Positions 56,398 through 64,000 of a stretch of DNA of 64,000 nucleotides are shown piece after piece. Source of the stretch: Ulva prolifera (lineage: Eukaryota; Chlorophyta; Ulvophyceae; Ulvales; Ulvaceae); NCBI GenBank assembly GCA_023078555.1, contig CM041196.1:2046001-2110000 (forward strand), in the 5' to 3' direction. The position numbers and the translations under genes were made by a program. How positions within the stretch are numbered: the first letter of the stretch is position 1; the number at the start of each line of letters is the position of its first letter. Under the pieces are notes generated by a model. That model was not told where the DNA came from. It saw nothing but the letters and a program-made list of their open reading frames with translations, and ran no database searches.

Positions 56398-57837
56398 CTA
56401 CGAAGATCCGAGCCGCCGCGCTGGGCCCCCGAACGCGCGGAATCCCCCCTGGCCCTGGCCCCCGCCTGCCGGGGCAGGCCGCTGGGCGGGAGGCGCAGTG
56501 ACAGAGACCGCGGGCCGCGCGCTGCCGAGCTCCAGCTTTGCTGCAGCCCAGCGGATGAACCACGGCGTGCGCAGGAACTGCTTGCCCGTGCCTCGTGGCA
56601 GGAGCGTGGTGTAGAAGTACCATGCATGGCCAACGAGGATGCCGAGGAGATCTGCGAAGACATCGCCGCCGAGGAACATGCCGAGGGCGAGGAAGGCAAA
56701 GGGAAGCCAGAAGCCCTTGATCTTGATGATGCCGTAGAGCTTGATGTCCTGCACGGTAAAGTAAAGTGTCTGTGTTGTGGGGGCATGTGGCCACGGGGGT
56801 TCGCTGTGGCACCCGTGCTTCTGCAGCTCGCTGTGCTGGTGCGCCTGCCTTCAATGGGGCAGACAGGGAGATGCTGGTGGGTGGCGGCAACACTGTTCTG
56901 GCGCTCATGATGCTGGCCGTGTTACCTGGAGTTTGTGGTGCTGTGTGAGGGAGCTTGGGGGGGTGCCCATATGCCTGCCAGTGCCTGCTCCCAGGTGTCC
57001 GAGTATAGCAGGTGCTCGCTGCCTCGAGGGAGTCTACGCGTGGCATGCAAGTGCATGGTGCAAGTGACCGGCAGCCAAAGGAATACGACGTTCTGAAAAC
57101 AGCTTAGGCGCTAGTGAAGCGCTACGGTGTGGTGGCTTTGAGAGCAGCAGTGTTGTGTAGTTGGGGCGCAGGTACGGTGACTCGATACATGGCAAGCTTG
57201 GACAGAGGATCATACTTGATGTGGGAACTCCTTTGACCATACATATAGCAGCATCATCACCATCGAAGAGCCGGTCACTGTGACGAAGCCGACGTGAAGC
57301 AACGGGCCCATGATGAAGGAGATGATAGACAATGCCACCGTCCCGAAGAAGCAGAGGAACAGGTAGTCTTCGGGGTGGATAGAATACGTTGATGATTCCA
57401 GAGTGGATCCGTATGTCAGGACCCAGATGACTTGCATGAGGAGGCGAAAGCCCAGTGGTTCCGACAGGAAGATGTGGGAAAACATGCGCCAGACCTGCAC
57501 TGCAGCTGTCCCTGACATCATGTAAAAAGCGTCAACAGGACATAAAGGTACATACATCTGCTCTGTAATCTCAGCAGTGATAATTCAAGAGCACTTTTCT
57601 AGGACTGTGTGAGAGTTGAGGTCAGGCAAGTAACTGAGACACACTGAAGTAACGTACTTGAAACTTGAACATGACAGATGACCAGTCCAGAACTAGCATG
57701 TATACTTGAGGAATCTTGTAAGACATGCAAGCCCCACATACAACAAGACTCGCAGCATAGTATTTGCTCAGCTTTGGGAGGGCATTGAACCAGTCCATCG
57801 GCCCCCCCGCATCTTCGCGCAAATTTATAGCCGGCAT
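56398..57837 (-). CDS. Derlin (Der1-like) ER membrane protein
   Basis: Rhomboid-like pseudoprotease of ER-associated degradation that helps move misfolded proteins out of the ER. Exons on the minus strand: 57837-57658, 57494-57216, 56748-56398, all in phase 0; 269 residues, normal for the family. Visible features: N-terminal WFNALPKLSKYYA helix, the WR motif (QVWRMFSHIFL), LGFRLLMQVIW, membrane segments FLCFFGTVALSIISFIMG and MVMMLLYVW, and the GxxxG-type LLGILVGHAWYF block followed by LKTP-like LRTPWF. No Ser/His catalytic pair is seen, as expected. The tail is Pro/Gly/Ala-rich (GQGQGGFRAFGG). The start is the first in-frame ATG. The acceptor of intron 2 lies in a TTTACTTTAC stretch resembling the SINE tail. 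Divergent from the DUF455 gene. Confidence 0.92.
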
Positions 57838-58226
57838 TGTAGCTGATTTTTGAGCTTTCAAGAGGCAGGTCCACTATGAACAAGGCACTGGCTTGCGTGG
57901 CGACCTAGTGGATGCCTCTGACAATGGCAGCGAAATCATCACGCAACGCGGAAGCTTAGACGAGTGTCCCACTCACTGGCTATTGCACTGTTTGAGGTGC
58001 AGCACATCCGGTGTGTTTTGGGGTTCGCCAGTCGATGCCAAGCACAGTGCTCGACCTGTCGGAACTTTGCTGGCACAGGCCTGATCAATTCACACCATTG
58101 CCAGGTCTGAGCACAACATGCAGTTGCGGCCCAGAGGCGCGAAGCAAAGCATCCGGAAATTCCAATCAAAATTCATCCCGTGTCGTTTGTTTGTGGTGTC
58201 ATGGTCGAGGACATTTTGACCCCAGA
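57838..58226. promoter_or_regulatory. Divergent promoter region, Derlin and DUF455 genes
   Basis: 389 bases between outward-facing starts. No recognised element. The plus-strand frame of the DUF455 gene stays open back to about 58011, so its start could lie inside this stretch (ATG at 58026). Confidence 0.45.
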
Positions 58227-60517
58227 ATGGTGCTTTGTACGTCTACACTAGCCAGCCAGTCGCAGTCTTCGTCACACATGGTACACAGTTCTTTGGTCGC
58301 TGCCGCAAGGGCAGTCCTTGGTGAAAGCGATGCGTTCAGAAAGAAAGCTATGACCGATCGCATCGTGAGCGATTGGAACGGCGGATCCCTTGTCGCATGC
58401 CGCTCAGGCGGCAGCGATCCGTCGGCTCCTGAACAGCCGTCGCGGGACGACCGGGTGACGATCGTTGCGCCTAGAGACATGCCAAAGCTAGGCAAGGGTG
58501 GAACGCTGCAAAGCAGACAAGTGTGCATGTCTCTTGTGGCACGTTGCCCCCTCATGTGCTAGGTGGTCGTCAGCATGCTAAACGAAGCCCCGTGCTGCTC
58601 AGGCGATCATACACAGCCTCGTCCACATTGAGTCATGTGCTGTGGACTTGTCTTGGGACATCATTGCCCGCTTTGGAAGCGACCCGGCGTATAGAAATCA
58701 CTTGCCAAAGCAGTTCTTTGACGACTTCGTGGAGGTAGCACAGGACGAATGCAGGCACTTCACTCTGCTCGCCAAACGTCTAGAGGTATGTTATCCAACT
58801 TCCAGCAGTTTTTCACCCATTGCAGCCTTGACATCTGAATCTATGCGCACAAGTAGAGCAGACTTGGGTGAGGTACACTACTGAGCAGCTGTTCATACTG
58901 TCTATTATAGGACACCGTGTGCACGGACATTTGACCATCGAATCTTCATACTTTACCTCTACACGCATTACTCAGTCACATGTGCACCGATTCACCAGGT
59001 TTATCCACAAGGCTGTCCCACAGTCTGGGCAATAGAATCGTTCAACCCAGCAATGTGCTCAACACAAATATGATTGGGGCCCCAGCAAGTGAAACCATGC
59101 GACCACGTGTTTCAATCTGCCTGGCAACATCTGCCACGGCGAGGCGGGCACAGAGAATGCAGCCGTCCGCATTGTTGCAGTCATCAACTCATCTGGCTCA
59201 ACATCCACGCCCTGTCGCCACTAGCATGTCGACGTCAAGTGCAAGTGCTGCATGCAGGAATTAGGCAGCAGCTATGGAGCCTTCCCGGCCCATGAGGGGC
59301 TGTGGCAGTCTGCCCGGGACACGTCCGCCTCCCTGCCCGCCCGCCTCGCGGTGGAACATTGTGTCCACGAGGCCCGAGGCCTCGATGTGCTGCCCTCCAC
59401 GATCAAGAAGTTCCGAAACGCCGGTGACCATGCCAGTGCAGACCTACTGGAGCAAGTGGTGCTGCCTGAGGAGGTGAGCCCAGCCTGCGATGTCTGCTCT
59501 AGCCTCCTGCTGCATGCAGCTTGGACACCTCGGTCGGTCTCAAACTTCGGAGTGTTCAATGGCCCAATGGCTATGCCTTTGTCTCTATGCATATATGCAT
59601 ACAGGCATGCAACGCCAGTCTGGGTGGAACCCAGATGGCATGCTGCTGAGTACCAGCGGCGATCTTCCCGGACTGAACGACTCAGCCGTGCTGGCAGCCT
59701 GACATCGCGGCTGTCAACATCACTTTGCCACGCGGTGGTTCGCTCTGGCTCGGCCTGTCCTGTTCACCGGTGCTGCGGGAGCCCCTGCATGAAAGCGGAT
59801 TGTCCAATAGGGCAGGACAACACTCCAGCACACTCGGTTTGAGCCTTAGCTGTGCGGGTAATGCACGAGGCGCTGACTGCCATTGATGTGCAGATCGGCC
59901 ATTGTGCGGCCGGAGTGCGCTGGCTGAGGCATCTCTATGCCATCGCTACTGGCAACAGGCCACAGGCTGCCGCCAGCGACTGTCCACGTGCGTCAGACGG
60001 AGAGCATGACGTAAACAGCATGCGTGCGCACCTGCACCTCCAGCGGCTGCATAAATAAAACAGCATGCGTGCGCACCTGCACCTCCAGCGGCTGCATAAA
60101 TAAAACAGCATGCGTGCGCACCTCCAGCGGCTGCCAGCAGGCGGCCGCACCTGTCAGTCCACCAGCAGCTCTACCTCAAATGACAGCCAGCCCTGTGCAG
60201 CCCCAGGCGAGGCGACAGAAGCTTACAGACGGGACACGGCCGCGGCCTCTGGAGTGCAAGACGCATGCTCAGGTGGCTCAGGTGGCTCAGGTGGCTCAGG
60301 TGCGGAGGAGGGAGAGGGTGGTGATGCAGGAGGGACGTGTACTGAGGTAGGGGAGGCTGCATGGATGCTCGAGGCGAGGCGGCATGCCACAGTTGAACAG
60401 TGGTTCCATGCGCTTGTCCGAGCCCATTTCAAAGGCAACACCAAGCCGCCGTTCAACAAAGCGGCCAGGGAGCAGGCTGGGTTCACGCAGGCCTGGTACA
60501 TGCCACTTGCAGAGTGA
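58227..60517 (+). CDS. DUF455 ferritin-like protein
   Basis: Exons: 58227-58520, 58603-58785, 59258-59473, 59894-59987, 60141-60517; 387 residues. The family has a di-iron ferritin-like four-helix fold and is of unknown function, common in bacteria and algae. Matching blocks: ARAVLGESDAFRKK, IVAPRDMPKLGKGGT, AIIHSLVHIESCAVDLSWD, FFDDFVEVAQDECRHFTLL, YGAFPAHEGLWQSA, HEARGLDVLPSTIKKF, GHCAAGVRWLRHLY and HFKGNTKPPFNKAAREQAGF. Likely metal ligands: E108, the ExxH at 147-150 and the ExxH at 231-234, plus the Glu of HEARG. A low-complexity insert with GGSGGSGGSG lies between the last helix and the KPPFN end. The exon 4/5 junction is my best phase-consistent choice; a donor at GAC then GTAAAC is possible. 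The start could also be 58278 or 58026. Confidence 0.85.
60016..60134. repeat. 45-bp tandem repeat in DUF455 intron
   Basis: Copies start at 60016, 60061 and (partial) 60106, unit beginning CAGCATGCGTGCGCACC. Each full copy carries an in-frame TAA, so it must be intronic, which helped place the last intron. Confidence 0.85.
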
Positions 60518-60534
60518 CGTGACGGTCATTGAAG

Positions 60535-60539
60535 TGTAA
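60535..60539 (+). terminator. TGTAA poly(A) signal of DUF455 gene
   Basis: Lies 18 bases past the stop at 60517; short but usable distance. Confidence 0.5.
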
Positions 60540-62486
60540 TTGGGCGCTCTGATCGGTGTGTGTTACCACCTATGTACACGGTATGATCCCAGTCAACATC
60601 ACCAGCAAGTTCATATGTGCCTGACGGATCGTGCAGGTCGAATGCTGCAGTAGCTCAATTCTTTTTGGTACTCACCCACACCACTTCAGGTGGTCGCGCG
60701 CCAAGAATTTGCAAGATGTGCAGCCATCAATAATGCAAGGTCCAATGTCGACGCCAATGGTTTGATCATACCACCCCCCAAGGTGAAAGGCCCATCACTC
60801 CTAATTGATCCAGGCGAATTGGCAGCAGAACAAGATGTAGGTGTTGTTGAGGTGGGCCAGGTGCCTGACAGTTGCCCTGCATCATTCCAGCAAATCAGAG
60901 CGATGGGCCGAGCCGCCATCAATGTCGTGTCCAGGCAGTACAACGATGACATGGGCGTTGTACCGACAGTAAACGACGCCGATGTTCAAAACAAGCTGTT
61001 TAGGTTTTTGTGCGGCATTTAAATTGGTTGTTTGTGTGGTTGTAAACAAGGGAACAGTACCTGTTTACGCATCCTTGACATGTCCGTTGGTAACCATCAT
61101 CAGAGCTCACTGCCTCACTCAACGCGAATACTTTGATGCCCTGATCAACAGTAGGTACACAGGCAACGTAATGTTAGTGCATAATGAGTGTTTGATCTTG
61201 TAGCTACCGGTTGAATGTTACAAAATTCAAACAGCTGCTGGCAGACACAACCCCTGAATCTTCTCCTAGGAGCTCACTAGATCCCACACACATTTTTTTA
61301 AGGTATGAAACAACACGTCATGAGCTGCCCTTCTTGTTCAACACTCTCCGCTACCTCAAACAATGCTGCAAAACGAGAGTGCCACGCAAGTACCACCAAA
61401 AGCTTACCACCATGCCTGTCAAGCCCGTGCAAGTACCGAATCCCATCCTCTAGATTGACATTGTAAAAGTGGTGTTAGTTGAAGCATCATAGCAAGTAAT
61501 CACACTGCATGCTGATCAGATGTGCGACTGTTGACTTGATCAAGTGATGGGCCAACAATGACTCACTAGAACGCACTAGATCTGTAAGTTAAGAAGCACC
61601 TTCAAAGTGCCACTTCGATCGATAACATCGTATTGGAAGAGCCCGGCCGTCCTAATGCCTGAAGTTGCATGCAATACAACAACTTGGGCAACAGAGCAGT
61701 GGCCAAAATGCAAATTACACAACAATGCTCCAAACACATGGTGCTGTGAGGCGAATTGACTTGACAAGAGTTACAGTATTAATCCCCATAGGACATAACA
61801 GGTAGTGTCCTGATATACGGTCTCAAACACGAGTCCCGTGTACAGTCAAGTCTCATGCATGTCTCTCACTATGTCTCTCACTATGTCGGGCTGACCAGAT
61901 CACTCACATCACATAGCCAACAGGCAACACGTGCCCACACTGCTGTGTGACAAACCATGCCTCCAACCTCCTACAGACCTGCATCAAAGTCGCCCAATCG
62001 ACCTATTCGCAGCCACAAGCGTCGTCCACACCAAATACAGAGAACGCATAGCTGTGCGAGGCCGCCGCAGCTGACAAGTCCCATTGCGCACAACACTCAA
62101 CACACCGCGAGAATGGCACTTGGCAATTGACAACAAGGTGCATTCTCGGGGCAGCCACACAAGAGCTGCCAATGGCCATCTAGTTGCAACACCAGGTGAG
62201 CTACTAGCAACGCACAAGGACGACGTGCAACATGCTCACGAGAATGATGTCTCAAAGTCCCACTGCATATCATGGTGTAGACAGTGTCCAACGAGCGGGC
62301 CGCTGCAGCCTATGTCACTAAACACGGCTAACACGCCTCATGGTCCGAGTTGCGGACTCCGAATCCGAACTCCGAAGCAGTGGTGGATTACTTTGCTTTG
62401 CAGAGTTTGTTGACCGCCACCCCGGAAGTGTACCCGTATCTCTTGGATTAACCTATACGCCCGAGGCCAACAGCTCAAGACTGCCA
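60540..62486. other. Spacer with unassigned open frames
   Basis: Less GC-rich than the genes around. Holds the 110-residue frame at 60690 and an 80-residue frame at 61211-61453, neither recognised. The right end should be the minus-strand 3' UTR of the edge gene. Confidence 0.4.
60690..61022 (+). CDS. Possible coding remnant, unidentified
   Basis: A 110-residue frame with even composition (INNARSNVDANGLIIPPPK, INVVSRQYNDDMGVVPTV) that begins right after a CACTTCAG acceptor-like site, without an ATG at its start. Base composition is unlike the neighbouring genes, which hints at a mobile-element remnant. No family recognised. Confidence 0.25.
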   Translation: MVARQEFARCAAINNARSNVDANGLIIPPPKVKGPSLLIDPGELAAEQDVGVVEVGQVPDSCPASFQQIRAMGRAAINVVSRQYNDDMGVVPTVNDADVQNKLFRFLCGI

Positions 62487-64000
62487 TCAAGAGTACATCG
62501 AGCCGTGCCCGGTGTCAGAGGAAAGCAGCTCGCGGTCGGGTTGCAGCCGCATCCACGTGCGCATGCATGCCTCCCGCACGACGGACGACTGCGAGCGGTC
62601 CATGGCGTTGGCGAGAGCCTGGTCAAAGCCGACGTGGAAGAGGCGCGTGCGTGAGCGGGGGTACGCGAGGATGCAGGCGTGCGCGACCTCGATGGCGGCG
62701 AGGCGCCCCAGCGCCGGCGCCGTGTACGTCGCAGCGCACAGCATGTCCAGGCTGCCATCTGCACGTGCACGGCGCAAAGGTCACACATACACGCATGCAC
62801 GCTCAGGTGACACACAAACCCGCACACACTCACGTGACATCTTCATCCAAAGGCAGAACAAACCAGATGCACACATGCACACATTTGCTCCCCCGGTCGA
62901 GCTGGGTCGCTGTCACAGCGCATGAATGCGCATACACATGGTGGCATCGCCATGATCACACGCAGCGGCGGCTCTCTGGAGTCCGGGACCAGATGCAACG
63001 CGGCACAGCCTGGCCCCGCGCACTTTGCTCGCACAGATAGCCTGGCCCCGCGCACATTGCTCGCGCAGACAGCTCTCCGTGGAGCTCTCCGGAGGCATGC
63101 AGCCGGCCGCGCGTCTCCCCGCTACCTTCTCGGGCGTGTGAGTGGATGGCTGTGAGAGGACGGGACCCGGGGCGTGCACATGCATCAGGTGCCATGCAGG
63201 AAAGCACACCATGCGGGTGCAGACCATGGTCACACCACCTGGGCTGGGGGAGGGGCCCTGCTGGCCACCACGGCCAGGCTCGGGGAGCGCACACAAGGGA
63301 CGCACACCAGCACCGTAACACGGAGGGCTGCTTGGGGAGCACACCGATGTCCAGGAGCGCCCGGGCGCCGGTGCGCAGCGCCGCGATGTTCTGGAGCGCC
63401 TCCAGCGCGACCGAGCACTTGGCCGCGAGGGCGCGGCACCGCGGCACGAGCTGCCGCTGCAGCCGCCGGCCCAGCACGGGGAGCATGCCGAGGAAGGCGT
63501 AATTCACGCCGCGTGGCGTCAGCGTCACCGCGCGGTGCTTGATGTCCATGTGCACGGAGGGCAGGTAGATCGGCGAGATCGCGAGCAGGCTGTTGGCGCT
63601 CGGCAGGCCGCGCGTCTGCGGCGTTCCGGGCTGCCGCAGACGCGCCCCGCCGGCGCGCACGCGTGACCCGAACCCGGATGGCACACATGCCACCAGCATC
63701 GCCACAACCCCTGCTCACACACACGGTAAACAAACGATCTGTTGATCCTCAAATCCATTCACAAGGCTGCTTTGCCGTGTAGTGTGCATTGGTGCTCTTC
63801 CAGTGAATGACCCGCGCTCCTGTAACTTGTCTGATACACAACACGGCGCAGTGGAGATACGGAGGCACAGGGGTGCGGAGCTGCACCTGCATCGATGAGC
63901 CGCTGCGCTAGCCGCTCGCTCGAAAACGCGGCCACCTGCACCACAAAGGCGGCGTCGTGCTGCTCCCCGAGGTCCGCGCTGCCCAGCATGCGGGCGACGG
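62487..64000 (-). CDS. Alpha-helical (ARM/HEAT-like) protein, C-terminal part
   Basis: Three exons on the minus strand: from beyond the edge to 63887, 63710-63345, 62758-62487 (stop). Both junctions are GT-AG in phase 1. About 246 residues visible. The sequence is a series of amphipathic helices: EQHDAAFVVQVAAFSSERL, AQRLIDAGVVAMLVACVP, SLLAISPIYLPSVHMDIKHR, KCSVALEALQNIAALRTGAR, LDMLCAATYTAPALGRLAAI, which resembles an alpha-solenoid (a nucleoporin or other scaffold is one possibility). I do not recognise the family. Ends SSDTGHGSMYS. The gene continues beyond the right edge. Confidence 0.6.

Overview
The window looks like nuclear DNA of a green alga (Chlorophyta, perhaps a trebouxiophyte; inferred). 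Genes are split by short introns with GTGCG or GTGTG donors and TGCAG acceptors, exons are GC-rich with many Ala and Gly codons, a plant-type AP2/ERF protein is present, and TGTAA, the chlorophyte poly(A) signal, follows many stop codons. No bacterial operon structure is seen. All exon models were made by eye from phase, splice signals and family similarity.

Layout. 1-8.7 kb: 3' part of a roughly 2,280-residue coiled-coil protein gene (+). 9.7-11.2 kb: ribosomal protein eL42 (-), divergent from an AP2/ERF-like regulator (+, 12.1-14.8 kb). 15.6-18.0 kb: SURF2-like protein (+). 19.8-21.2 kb: MPDU1-type PQ-loop membrane protein (-), with an unidentified 145-aa gene just upstream on the same strand (21.4-22.1 kb). 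25.0-27.8 kb: GH105/GH88-type unsaturated-uronyl hydrolase (-, N-terminus not found). 28-43.5 kb: a gene-poor island with minisatellites, very long C/G homopolymers, 5'-truncated LINE insertions with clear target-site duplications, a tRNA-like SINE copy and a cluster of hairpin-forming inverted repeats. 43.6-54.2 kb: two tandem long-chain acyl-CoA synthetase genes (+) of identical exon plan, with SINE copies around and inside them. 56.4-57.8 kb: Derlin (-), divergent from a DUF455 ferritin-like gene (+, 58.2-60.5 kb). 62.5-64 kb: 3' part of an alpha-helical protein gene (-) running off the edge.

The genes form no pathway cluster. They are mostly housekeeping: translation (eL42), ER glycosylation and quality control (MPDU1-like, Derlin), lipid activation (the LACS pair), nucleolar function (SURF2-like) and transcription control (AP2). 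The most unusual content is the repeat island (short retroelement tails ending in TTGTAA with perfect 9-20 bp duplications; long hairpins at 38.8-39.9 kb), the SINE-associated LACS duplication with one exon nearly identical between copies, and phase-supported GC-AG introns.
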